Assembly: GCA_946222495.1 (NCBI GenBank)
Contig: CAMICF010000057.1
Span: 1 to 14,356 of the forward strand
Reading direction: 5' to 3'
Source of the DNA: an uncultured Janibacter sp.
GTDB taxonomy: Bacteria; Actinomycetota; Actinomycetes; Actinomycetales; Dermatophilaceae
Length of the DNA: 14,356 nucleotides
The notes beneath the pieces are model-generated. The model had not been told where the DNA came from, ran no database searches, and worked only from the letters and a program-made list of their open reading frames with translations. The position numbers and the translations under genes were made by a program. Each line of letters opens with the position of its first letter. Within the stretch, counting starts at the first letter, position 1. This document shows, piece after piece, positions 1 through 8,223 of this stretch.

Positions 1-266
1 CACGACTCATCGACCCGAATGCCGTCGTGCCCGAGCACACCCACGAGCACGGACATGGCCACGACCACGGCCACGCCCCCACATCCGCGGCGCACGGCGA
101 CGACGACGTCGACGGGCGGGCGGCCCGGCTGTCCAAGGACGAACCCGGACGGCACGACGACGGCTACTACGGGGCGCCCGGCGGCCTCGGGGCCACGGCC
201 AAGGTCAGCCCCGGCCAGGGCAGCCGTTCCTTCGCCGGCCGCGGCGCCCGCAAGCGCCCCGTCTGA
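1..266 (+). CDS. C-terminal fragment of an unidentified protein with a His-rich tail
   Basis: The reading frame is open from the left edge (codons in frame 3) to the TGA at 264-266, so about 88 C-terminal residues of a longer protein are present. An in-frame GTG at 27 could be read as a start, but nothing upstream marks it as one and the frame continues past it. The fragment opens with a short ordinary stretch (LIDPNAVVPEH), then a His-rich run (HTHEHGHGHDHGH), then an acidic/Gly-rich region and a basic end (GRGARKRPV). I do not recognise the family. Genes for CoxE-like VWA proteins, such as the next gene 13 nt downstream, are commonly preceded by a MoxR/CoxD-type AAA+ ATPase, so this could be the tail of one, but no ATPase motif lies inside the window. 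His-rich tails also occur on some actinobacterial GroEL1 proteins. The tail suggests metal binding. Confidence 0.6.
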   Translation, partial: RLIDPNAVVPEHTHEHGHGHDHGHAPTSAAHGDDDVDGRAARLSKDEPGRHDDGYYGAPGGLGATAKVSPGQGSRSFAGRGARKRPV

Positions 267-279
267 GGTCGGCACCGCC

Positions 280-1815
280 ATGGAGAGCACCCTCCACCGA
301 TTCGTCCGGATCCTTCGGCTCCGAGGGGTACCCGCGAGCGTCGCCGAGGCCATCGACGGGCTTGCCGCCGCCGCCCAGCCGGGAATCCTCGAGGACCGCG
401 AGGTCCTGCGCGCCGCCCTCGCAGTGAGCCTGATCAAGGATCGCCGCGACCTGCCGGTCTTCAACGAGACCTTCGACCGCTTCTTCGCCCTTCGTCCCGT
501 GCTGACCGAGGACCCCGACCACGGGCACACCCATGACGACCTGTCGGACGAGGGCGAGCTGTCCGAGTTCTCCCTCTCCGACGAGCCCGGTGACATGCCG
601 CAGGACGGGCACTCCCACGGCAAGCCGATGGACCTCCATCAGTTCTTCCGTCCCGAGGACATGGCGCAGCAGTACAACCTGCACCAGGAGGCCAACCGGC
701 TGGACATGGCCAACCTCACCGACGAGATCGTCCTGTCGGACGGGACCCAGGCCGGCGTCGAGGACGTGGCCCGGGTCCAGATCTCGACCTCGAGACTGCA
801 CAACCCCGGCGCGCCCGGCGACCTCGCCCGACGCCCGGGGATGCAGGTGGACGCCGAGCTGAGCGTCGCGCAGGAGATGGCGCTGCTGGCGTGGCTCGAC
901 GAGACGTCGGACCAGCCGCCGGACGAGGACGACGAGGAGGGCCCTGAGATGGCGGCTCTCCGGGAGGCGCTGCAACCCTTCCTCGACTCGCTGCCCGAAC
1001 GCCTCAAGGGGTTCCTCGAGGAGATCATGGCTCGCGAGGCGGAGCTCGAGATGCGCGAGATCGAGGCGGCGCAGACCGAGACCGTCGACGAGGGTGACCG
1101 AGCCGCCCTCGAGGAGTCGATCCGTCGACTGCTGCGCAGCCTCCACGGGGCGCCGAGACCGCGGCGGCACTCCGCCGCCCGAGGCACGATCGACGGACGC
1201 CTGACGATGCGTCGCAACATGCGCTACGACGGGATCCCCTTCCGTCCGGTCACCGTCTCGAAGGTCGAGGACCGCCCCCGCCTGCTCGTGCTCTGCGATG
1301 TCTCGCTGTCCGTTCGGCAGACCTCCCGCTTCATGCTCCATCTCGTCCACTCTCTGCAGTCGGTCGCGACCAAGGTGCGCTCCTTCGCCTTCGTCAAGGA
1401 CCTGGTCGAGATCAGCGACCTCTTCGCCGACCACCCGGTCGAAGAGGCGCTCTCGCTCGTGATGTCGGGCCTGCCGGCGGGAGGGGTGCTCGACGTCGAC
1501 GCCGACTCCGACTACGGCAACGCCCTCGAGGTCTTCCTCGAGCAGCACGGGGGCGCGCTCAACCGGCGGACCACGGTCATCGTGCTCGGCGACGGGCGCA
1601 ACAACGGCAACGACCCCAAGGTGCCCGTTCTCGAGGAGATCGCCCGACGCGTGCGCTCGGTCGTCTGGCTCACCCCGGAGCCCCGCTACTCGTGGGGACT
1701 GGGCAGCTGCGACCTCCCGCTCTACTCGGAGTCCTGCGAGCGGGTCCAGGTGGTGCGCAGCCTCGGTGGCCTGGAACGGGTGGCCGGCACCGCCGGTGCC
1801 GGGCTCGCGACATGA
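280..1815 (+). CDS. CoxE-like VWA-domain protein (511 aa)
   Basis: The N-terminal part (about residues 1-75) has the CoxE-type helical pattern (RFVRILRLRGVPAS, RAALAVSLIKDRRDLPVF). A charged linker follows, with two His clusters, H81/H83/H85 (DHGHTHDD) and H111/H113 (DGHSHG), and then an acidic helical middle. The C-terminal VWA domain carries the MIDAS motif D340-x-S342-x-S344 (CDVSLS) and a second acidic loop GDGRNN with D438, typical of CoxE. CoxE proteins work with MoxR-type AAA+ ATPases as cofactor- or metal-insertion chaperones, for example in CO dehydrogenase maturation. ATG 280 is chosen because GAGG at 265-268 lies 11 nt upstream, conserved-looking sequence begins there, and the reading further upstream is low-complexity overlap with the preceding gene. 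Its stop overlaps the start of the methyltransferase gene (ATGA), so the two are probably co-translated. The client is unknown; an alcohol dehydrogenase of this locus is an inference. Confidence 0.88.
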   Translation: MESTLHRFVRILRLRGVPASVAEAIDGLAAAAQPGILEDREVLRAALAVSLIKDRRDLPVFNETFDRFFALRPVLTEDPDHGHTHDDLSDEGELSEFSLSDEPGDMPQDGHSHGKPMDLHQFFRPEDMAQQYNLHQEANRLDMANLTDEIVLSDGTQAGVEDVARVQISTSRLHNPGAPGDLARRPGMQVDAELSVAQEMALLAWLDETSDQPPDEDDEEGPEMAALREALQPFLDSLPERLKGFLEEIMAREAELEMREIEAAQTETVDEGDRAALEESIRRLLRSLHGAPRPRRHSAARGTIDGRLTMRRNMRYDGIPFRPVTVSKVEDRPRLLVLCDVSLSVRQTSRFMLHLVHSLQSVATKVRSFAFVKDLVEISDLFADHPVEEALSLVMSGLPAGGVLDVDADSDYGNALEVFLEQHGGALNRRTTVIVLGDGRNNGNDPKVPVLEEIARRVRSVVWLTPEPRYSWGLGSCDLPLYSESCERVQVVRSLGGLERVAGTAGAGLAT

Positions 1816-2726
1816 CCTCCGGAGTCGGCACGACACCCACGCCGATCGATCCCCTCACCCCCTGCGGCGCTGGCTACTCCGACGACCTCGTCGAGGTCGT
1901 GCGCACCGGCGACGGGCTGCCCCGCCGGACGCTCGGAACCGTGCGCACGGAGCACTTCGACATCAGCCACGAGCAGCATCGGGTGCGGATCGCCCATCGA
2001 GTTCCCCTCGAGGAGGTGCACGCCGGGCTGTCCGAGCTCCTCTCGCGTGAGGTCTTCGGGCCCGGCTGGTTGCGCGGGTCCGACCTCTTCGAGCGGATCA
2101 TGACCGGCATCGTCCTGACCTCGCTCGACGACCCGCTGACCGCCTGGGAGCACTTCTACCGCGGGAGTCTGCGAGAGATCGAGGCCGCGGCCGGGCTCGT
2201 CGACTCCCCGGCCGCCGGCCTCCACGGGGCGATCGCTGGCTACGCCCCCGTCTACGCCCACGCCGAAGGGTGCCTCGTCGGGGACTCCGTGGTCGACCTC
2301 GGGTCCTGCTTCGGATTCTTCTCCCTGCGCCAGGCCCCCACCCGCAGGGTCACGGCCGTCGACGTCTCGGCCGGATCGGCTCGACTGCTCGGCCACGTCT
2401 CCGCCCACCTCGGCGACCCCGTGGAGACGGTCACCGGAGACGCCGCCCACGTGCCCCTGCCCGACGGAGTCGCGGACACCGTCGTCGCCCTGCACCTGCT
2501 CGAGCACCTCGAGCCCCAGCACGGCTGGCGGGTCATCACCGAGGCGATCCGCCTCGCCAGGCGACGGGTCGTGGTCGCGGTGCCCCTCGAGGACGAACCC
2601 GAAGAGCTGTGGGGCCATGTCCGCACGCTCGATCTCGAGGACCTCGCGGCCTACGGCCTGCGCGCAGGTGTGCCCTTCGAGGTGCAGGAGCACCACGGAG
2701 GGTGGCTCGTCCTCGACGTCGGCTGA
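1812..2726 (+). CDS. mftM: SAM-dependent methyltransferase, probable mycofactocin oligosaccharide methyltransferase MftM (304 aa)
   Basis: This is a class I methyltransferase: motif I is VVDLGSCFGFF (D162, G164, G168), followed by the acidic strand end TAVDVS (D184), GDAAHVPLPD (D210) and the motif IV-like VVALHLLEHLEP (about 224-235). The first 150 residues are a family-specific N-terminal region. MftM methylates the glucose oligosaccharide of the peptide-derived redox cofactor mycofactocin. As I recall, in Mycobacterium smegmatis it lies outside the mft core cluster, beside the MnoS/MnoR regulator genes. The same neighbourhood here (kinase, regulator and Fe-ADH immediately next door) is the main reason for the name; sequence alone would give only a methyltransferase. 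The ATG at 1812 overlaps the TGA of the VWA gene, which sets the start and implies translational coupling. It converges on the response-regulator gene with a 15-bp gap and no clear terminator. Confidence 0.75.
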   Translation: MTSGVGTTPTPIDPLTPCGAGYSDDLVEVVRTGDGLPRRTLGTVRTEHFDISHEQHRVRIAHRVPLEEVHAGLSELLSREVFGPGWLRGSDLFERIMTGIVLTSLDDPLTAWEHFYRGSLREIEAAAGLVDSPAAGLHGAIAGYAPVYAHAEGCLVGDSVVDLGSCFGFFSLRQAPTRRVTAVDVSAGSARLLGHVSAHLGDPVETVTGDAAHVPLPDGVADTVVALHLLEHLEPQHGWRVITEAIRLARRRVVVAVPLEDEPEELWGHVRTLDLEDLAAYGLRAGVPFEVQEHHGGWLVLDVG

Positions 2727-2741
2727 CGGGTCACCCGGGCG

Positions 2742-3419
2742 TCACAGCAGGCCCGCCTTCGACGCCTCGTACACCGCCTCCGCCCGCCGGGAGACGCCGA
2801 GCTTGCGGAGGATGTTTCCCACGTGGAACTTCGCCGTGGTCTCGGAGATGAAGAGCTCCTGCCCGATCCTGCTGTTCGACATCCCCGACGCGAGCAGCCG
2901 CAGGACCTCGAGCTCTCGGCCCGTCAGCTCCTTGGGCTGCTCCTCCTCCGACCCGTGCAGACCCCTGACGACGGCAGCAGCCGACCGTGCGTCGAAGGCG
3001 CTGCCCCCACGGCTCACGTCGTGGATGGCCCGCACCAAGCCCGAGGTGTCGACGTCCTTGACGACGTAGCCGCGGGCCCCGGCGCGGATGGCGCGGAGGA
3101 CGAGGCGCTCGTCGAGGAAGGTCGTGAGCACGAGCACCGCGATGTCCGGGTGCAGGGTGGTGAGCTCCTCGCAGAGCGCGATGCCCTCGCTGTCCGAGGA
3201 GGTCGACAGCTTCAGGTCGAGGCAGACCATGTGCGGTGCGCGCTCTGCGGCGAGCGCCTTGGCCTGCTCCGCGTCCTCTGCCTCGCCGACGATCCGGATG
3301 CCGTCCTCGCGCTGCAGCACCGACCGCAGGCCCTGGCGCACGATCGCGTGGTCGTCGACGAGCAGCAGCCTGATCTCCTCATGGCCGTCGACCATCTCTG
3401 CGTGTTCGGTCATCGTCAT
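2742..3419 (-). CDS. NarL/LuxR-family response regulator, MnoR-like (225 aa)
   Basis: The receiver domain (about residues 16-135) has the acidic pair D22/D23 (LVDDH), phospho-acceptor D68 (MVCLDLKLS), switch T99/T100 and the conserved lysine K121 (GYVVKD). A linker of about 25 residues leads to a LuxR-type helix-turn-helix at about 164-222 (LTGRELEVLRLLASG, then the recognition helix around ISETTAKFHVGNILRKLGV). It is predicted to be phosphorylated by the kinase encoded just upstream and to control alcohol and aldehyde oxidation genes, in analogy with M. smegmatis MnoR. The ATG at 3419 overlaps the kinase TGA (ATGA); a second ATG two codons downstream is possible. It is the last gene of the minus-strand operon. 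A DNA target is suggested by the palindrome at 6095-6114, but that link is inferred. Confidence 0.85.
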   Translation of the reverse strand: MTMTEHAEMVDGHEEIRLLLVDDHAIVRQGLRSVLQREDGIRIVGEAEDAEQAKALAAERAPHMVCLDLKLSTSSDSEGIALCEELTTLHPDIAVLVLTTFLDERLVLRAIRAGARGYVVKDVDTSGLVRAIHDVSRGGSAFDARSAAAVVRGLHGSEEEQPKELTGRELEVLRLLASGMSNSRIGQELFISETTAKFHVGNILRKLGVSRRAEAVYEASKAGLL

Positions 3420-4810
3420 CCCCTGTCCTTCGACCCGGTGCCATGGGTCAACTCCTCGATGAGGCTCTGCGGTTGGGCACCCCCCGGCACGGGGACCCTG
3501 ATCTCGACCCGGACGCCTCCGATGCGCGCCCGGCGGAAACGCACCCGTCCACCGAGGTCGGCGACCCTTCCCTCGATGTTGGCCAACCCGCGGTGACTGC
3601 CGTCGGTGCTGCGACGCTCCACCCGGAGCAGTCGTCCCAGCACGACAGGATCTCCGTGCCCGTCGTCCGCGACCGTCACGAGCACCTCGTCCGGGTGGTA
3701 GCGCAGCCGCACCACCGCACGGGTCGCGTTGGCGTGCAGGGCCACGTTGAACATGGCCTCGCCGACGGCCCGGGCGATGTCGTGCTCGGCGTCGACCCCC
3801 AGGGCCACGGACTCCCCAGCAACCCTGACCTGCACCTGCAGATGACTTCGATGGTGCTCGGCGACCTCACGGACGAGGTCGGGCAGGGAGGCGAGGGTCT
3901 CGCCCTGGGAACGACTCAGCGCGTAGATCGCTCGGCGCAGCTGCCCCACGGCCTGCTGGGTCAGGTCCTTGGCGGTGACGAGCTGCTCGAGCAGCGGATC
4001 GTCATCACCCGCACGTGCCTCTGCCTCCCCCCGCGCCATCTCGACCGCCATGCCCGCCGACAGGACGTACTGGGTGACGGAGTCGTGCAGCTCGCGGGCG
4101 ATGCGGCCGCGCTCGGTGTCGATGAGCTCGCGCTGCCGAGCGAGCTCGAGCCGCTTCTCGAGGCGGTGCAGCTGGTGGGTCCGCAGCGCCAGGTCCCGTG
4201 CCTGTGCCTGCACCTCGTCGTAGAGACGCTGCGCGCGACGGTACGCCTCCTGTCCCTCGAGGTACTGCTCCGAGGTGTGCAGGGAGACGGCGGCCTGGTT
4301 GGCCAGGATCCGCAGCACCGCGAGATCGCCCGGCTCGGGGTCCGCCACGAGTCCGTGCATCCCGACGAGGGCGCCCACCTTCGTGCCCGCGAGGACGACC
4401 GGAACCCGGATCCACGGGCCGTCGTCTGCCGTGCGCACCGCCAGCCCGGCCCGGATCGCCCCCAGCTCTCGCCGCACGGGGTCCGGGAGCAGCTCCGCGT
4501 CGTCGATCGGGGCGGCCTCCCCCTTCGCCAGGACGAGGAAGCGCGGCCGAGCACCGATGAGGTGACCATCCGCGAGGGCGAGGATCGTCCAGTCGGCCTC
4601 GAGGTGTGCTGCCGCCGCCCGGACGACCTCCTCCAGCAGACCGCGCGGACCCTCGTGGGTACGGACCAGCGCCCGGGAGATCGTGTCCATCGCGCGCACC
4701 GCACGCTGGGTCCGCTCGTCGGACCGGACATAGGCGCGATAGTACGAGCCCTTCCCCGAGCGGACCCCCGTCAGGGCCTCGAGGTCGGGGCCGGTCCGCG
4801 AGGGGGTCAC
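3416..4810 (-). CDS. Soluble GAF-domain sensor histidine kinase, MnoS-like (464 aa)
   Basis: No membrane segment or signal peptide is visible, so sensing is probably cytosolic. About residues 40-190 resemble a GAF domain. A helical, Arg/Glu-rich coiled-coil-like stretch (about 185-235) leads to a HisKA_3 dimerisation/phosphoacceptor domain with H242 (RIARELHDSVTQY). The HATPase_c domain follows, with the N box around N355 (EAMFNVALHANA), the G1 box VADDGHG and the G2 box GLANIEGRV. This is the NarX/DesK-like class that pairs with LuxR-type regulators such as the next gene. The start is a GTG (4810-4808) overlapping the TGA of the alcohol dehydrogenase gene (GTGA), and its own stop overlaps the regulator start. 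The regulators are therefore co-expressed with the dehydrogenase they probably control, which allows positive feedback. The GAF ligand (alcohol, aldehyde or a redox cue) cannot be read from sequence. Confidence 0.87.
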   Translation of the reverse strand: MTPSRTGPDLEALTGVRSGKGSYYRAYVRSDERTQRAVRAMDTISRALVRTHEGPRGLLEEVVRAAAAHLEADWTILALADGHLIGARPRFLVLAKGEAAPIDDAELLPDPVRRELGAIRAGLAVRTADDGPWIRVPVVLAGTKVGALVGMHGLVADPEPGDLAVLRILANQAAVSLHTSEQYLEGQEAYRRAQRLYDEVQAQARDLALRTHQLHRLEKRLELARQRELIDTERGRIARELHDSVTQYVLSAGMAVEMARGEAEARAGDDDPLLEQLVTAKDLTQQAVGQLRRAIYALSRSQGETLASLPDLVREVAEHHRSHLQVQVRVAGESVALGVDAEHDIARAVGEAMFNVALHANATRAVVRLRYHPDEVLVTVADDGHGDPVVLGRLLRVERRSTDGSHRGLANIEGRVADLGGRVRFRRARIGGVRVEIRVPVPGGAQPQSLIEELTHGTGSKDRG

Positions 4811-6045
4811 AGCGCTTCCAGGAAGAGGGCTCTGATGTCGTCCTGGTCGGCCTCACGCGGATTGGTCGCCAGGCAGGCATCCTGCAGCGTCGTCGCCGAG
4901 AGTGACTCGATGTCCTCCTCGCACACCCCGAGGTCACGCAGCCCACGCGGCACCCCCACGTCGTCGGCGAGGCTCCGCACGTGCTCGGCCAGCAGATCCG
5001 CGGCCTCGTCGCCCGGCATCCTGTCCACTGCCAGTCCCGCGGAGCCGGCCAGGCCCATGAATCGTTCCGGGGCCGCGCGTGCGTTGTACCGGATGACGTG
5101 CGGCAGCAGGACGCCGTTGATGACCCCGTGAGGAGCGTCCAGGAGACCGCCGACCTGATGGCTCATCGCATGGGTCGCGCCGAGGATGGCGTTGGTGAAG
5201 GCCATCCCCGCCTGCAGGCTCGCCTGCGCCATCTTGCCCCGGTGCTCCAGCTCGAGGGGATGGCTCATCGTCAGGCGGAGATGGTTGCAGACGAGTCCGA
5301 CGGCGCTCAACGCCTGACCGTCCGCGAGCGGGTTGTGCGCCCGCGACACGTAGGACTCGACCGCGTGCGTCAGCGCGTCGAGCCCGGTCGCTGCGTTGAG
5401 ATGGGACGGCATCGTCGTGAGGAGTCGCGGGTCCGTGATGGAGATGTCCGGCACGAGCGCACGGCCCATGATCGTCAGCTTCACGCGGCGCTCGGTGTCG
5501 GTGACGATGCAGAACTGCGACACGTCAGCACCGGTTCCCGAGGTGCTCGGAACCATGAGGAGCGGGGGGATCGGGGAGGCCACCTGGTCGATCCCGGCGT
5601 AGTCACGGATGTCGCCACCATTGCCGGCGAGGACCGCGACCCCCTTCGCCGCATCAGCGCACGACCCCCCGCCGATGGCGATGATGACATCGCCGTCCAC
5701 CTCGCGGTAGCGCTCGTAGGCCGCCCTGACCTCGTGGTCCTTGGGGTTGGGCGTCACCGAGGTCCACACGGTCGGCTGCAGGCCCTCCACCCGCAGCAGG
5801 GGCAACAGCTCGTCGACCCAGCCCGCCTCGACGATCCCGGGGTCGGTCACGACGAACGGACGTCGCGCCCCCAGTCGCGCTGCCGCGTGCCCCGACTCTC
5901 CGAGCGAGCCAGGACCGAAGAGGATCTCCGGCGCGTGGAACTTCAGCAGAAACCCACCATCGTCCGGCACCGGCCCGGACACGGACGGCGTGCGGGCACG
6001 GTCGTCACGCTCCGTCGCCGTCGACGTGGTTCCTACCAGCCTCAT
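4807..6045 (-). CDS. Iron-containing (group III) alcohol dehydrogenase, 1,3-propanediol/methanol dehydrogenase-like (412 aa)
   Basis: It is predicted to oxidise a primary alcohol or diol to the aldehyde. Visible motifs are the nucleotide-binding GGGS at 125-128 (IIAIGGGSCADAAKG), the strand PSTSGTGADVSQFCIV, and the full metal ligand set of the FucO/DhaT family: D223 and H227 (TGLDALTHAVESY), H292 and H306 (GATHAMSHQVGG, DAPHGVINGVLLP), with H296 at the catalytic His position. About 30 extra N-terminal residues precede the family core, so it is slightly longer than the usual 380-390 aa. I start at ATG 6045 because a TANNNT box lies exactly 6 nt upstream (leaderless). The longer in-frame ATG at 6219 would run through the whole divergent promoter region in non-conserved, Arg-rich sequence. 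It is first gene of the operon with the kinase and regulator. Family members include NDMA-dependent methanol dehydrogenases linked to mycofactocin; substrate and electron acceptor here are inferred. Confidence 0.88.
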   Translation of the reverse strand: MRLVGTTSTATERDDRARTPSVSGPVPDDGGFLLKFHAPEILFGPGSLGESGHAAARLGARRPFVVTDPGIVEAGWVDELLPLLRVEGLQPTVWTSVTPNPKDHEVRAAYERYREVDGDVIIAIGGGSCADAAKGVAVLAGNGGDIRDYAGIDQVASPIPPLLMVPSTSGTGADVSQFCIVTDTERRVKLTIMGRALVPDISITDPRLLTTMPSHLNAATGLDALTHAVESYVSRAHNPLADGQALSAVGLVCNHLRLTMSHPLELEHRGKMAQASLQAGMAFTNAILGATHAMSHQVGGLLDAPHGVINGVLLPHVIRYNARAAPERFMGLAGSAGLAVDRMPGDEAADLLAEHVRSLADDVGVPRGLRDLGVCEEDIESLSATTLQDACLATNPREADQDDIRALFLEAL

Positions 6046-6051
6046 CTCGTC

Positions 6052-6057
6052 ACCGTA
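6052..6057 (-). promoter_or_regulatory. Predicted -10 element for the alcohol dehydrogenase operon (leaderless)
   Basis: On the minus strand, TACGGT (TANNNT type) is followed by 6 nt and then the ATG at 6045, the geometry of an actinobacterial leaderless transcript starting at the A of the ATG. The -35 region (around 6075-6080, TTCCGG) is a poor match to TTGACA, as expected for an activator-dependent promoter. Inferred from spacing only. Confidence 0.5.
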
Positions 6058-6071
6058 ACCGGGTCCACACG

Positions 6072-6085
6072 TCACCGGAAGGTGA
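6072..6085. repeat. Inverted repeat TCACC-N4-GGTGA in the divergent promoter region
   Basis: Perfect 5-bp arms (6072-6076 and 6081-6085) around GGAA overlap the expected -35 region of the alcohol dehydrogenase promoter. The octamer CGTCACCG occurs here (6070-6077) and again at 6048-6055, 22 bp away, about two helical turns. It may be a second regulator site or chance in GC-rich DNA. Confidence 0.3.
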
Positions 6086-6094
6086 ATCCGGCAG

Positions 6095-6114
6095 ACCTGC
6101 CCGATCGGGTAGGT
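6095..6114. promoter_or_regulatory. 20-bp palindrome, candidate operator for the divergent alcohol/aldehyde promoters
   Basis: ACCTGCCCGATCGGGTAGGT is an inverted repeat in which 9 of 10 pairs match (only position 5/16 is G/T). Its centre (6104.5) is about 60 bp upstream of the predicted start of the alcohol dehydrogenase transcript and about 63 bp upstream of the predicted start of the aldehyde dehydrogenase transcript. That is a usual distance for a class I activator on both sides. The MnoR-like regulator encoded nearby is the obvious candidate ligand; another regulator is possible. Confidence 0.55.
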
Positions 6115-6155
6115 GGGTCCGCACGCAACCAACCTTTGGCCAACCCCCTTCGGCC

Positions 6156-6161
6156 TAGCGT
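6156..6161 (+). promoter_or_regulatory. Candidate -10 element for the aldehyde dehydrogenase gene
   Basis: TAGCGT fits TANNNT and would place transcription start near 6168, giving a leader of about 50 nt that contains the AGGAGG ribosome site. No good -35 hexamer lies upstream; TTTGGC at 6135-6140 is a weak match at short spacing. Low support beyond position and pattern. Confidence 0.3.
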
Positions 6162-6217
6162 CCCTCCCAGGACGACGACGCGACGAGGCGTCGTCGGTGG
6201 ACTCGCAGGAGGCAGAC

Positions 6218-7741
<1,524 letters not shown>

Positions 7742-7770
7742 TCGACACCGGACGAAGGGAGTCCCCCGCC

Positions 7771-8145
7771 ATGGGTACACGCGTCGACCTCACCGACGAG
7801 GCAGCAGCGCTGCTCGCCCGCCTGGAGCAGCGGCACGGTCCGCTGATGTTCCACCAGAGCGGTGGGTGCTGCGACGGCTCGTCGCCGATGTGCTACCCGG
7901 CGGGGGACTTCCTCACCAGCGATGCCGACATCCAGCTCGGCACGCTCACCGGGGAGGGCTTCACGCCCGTCGACTTCTGGATGAGCGTCTCGCAGTACGA
8001 GTACTGGAAGCACACCCACCTCACCGTGGACGTCGTCGAAGGGCGTGGCTCGGGGTTCTCCGTCGAAGCCCCCGAGGGCGTGCGCTTCCTCATCCGGTCA
8101 CGGCTGCTCACCGAGGCCGAGCTGCGTGAGTTCGACCTCCTCTGA
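7771..8145 (+). CDS. DUF779 family protein, aldehyde dehydrogenase companion (124 aa)
   Basis: This small soluble protein has the DUF779 signature HQSGGCCDGSSPMCYPAGDF in residues 28-47, with C33, C34 and C41. A second cluster is YWKHTHLTVD with H81 and H83. The pattern suggests a metal or redox site, though no biochemical role is established that I know of. DUF779 genes frequently sit directly after ExaC-type aldehyde dehydrogenase genes, as here (29-nt gap), which suggests maturation or control of that enzyme. GAAGGGAG at 7754-7761 serves as ribosome site for the ATG at 7771. A strong hairpin starts 2 nt after the stop and closes the unit. Confidence 0.88.
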   Translation: MGTRVDLTDEAAALLARLEQRHGPLMFHQSGGCCDGSSPMCYPAGDFLTSDADIQLGTLTGEGFTPVDFWMSVSQYEYWKHTHLTVDVVEGRGSGFSVEAPEGVRFLIRSRLLTEAELREFDLL

Positions 8146-8147
8146 CC

Positions 8148-8189
8148 CGACCCCCTTCACGGTGACCGCCCGCCCCGTGAAGGGGGTCG
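8148..8189 (+). terminator. Terminator hairpin after the ALDH/DUF779 operon
   Basis: A perfect 15-bp stem (8148-8162 with 8175-8189) encloses a 12-nt loop, starting 2 nt after the DUF779 stop. There is no T-tract, which is usual for actinobacterial terminators. The 3' arm reaches into the predicted -35 area of the ilvA promoter. Confidence 0.8.
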
Positions 8190-8211
8190 ACCCGAGATCC
8201 GCCCCGCGGAC

Positions 8212-8217
8212 TACCGT
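8212..8217 (+). promoter_or_regulatory. Predicted -10 element of ilvA (leaderless)
   Basis: TACCGT (TANNNT) is followed by 6 nt and then the GTG start at 8224, so transcription would start at the GTG. There is no Shine-Dalgarno sequence, and the GTG sits exactly where the start site is expected. TCGACC at 8187-8192 is a possible -35 at the long spacing of 19 bp. Confidence 0.55.
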
Positions 8218-8223
8218 GGTGCC

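Noticed and set aside
19..279. N-terminal extension of the VWA protein from an ATG at 19
   Set aside because: This part overlaps the His-rich upstream gene in another frame and translates to low-complexity Thr/Pro/Ala sequence; CoxE-like sequence begins at the ATG at 280, which has a ribosome site.
1692..1811. Longer start for the methyltransferase
   Set aside because: It would overlap the VWA gene by about 120 bp in unrelated sequence; the ATGA overlap at 1812 is the normal actinobacterial arrangement.
205..1836. Long open frame on the minus strand opposite the VWA gene
   Set aside because: Antisense shadow caused by G/C third-position bias; composition is Arg/Gly/Asp-rich with no motifs, while the plus strand has clear VWA motifs.
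2727..2741. Possible terminator between convergent mftM and the regulator gene
   Set aside because: Only a 5-bp repeat (CGGGT/ACCCG) with a single central base is present; it is too small to form a hairpin.
6113..6217. Longer start for the aldehyde dehydrogenase
   Set aside because: AGGAGG at 6207-6212 points to the ATG at 6218, and the 507-aa product has the normal family length.
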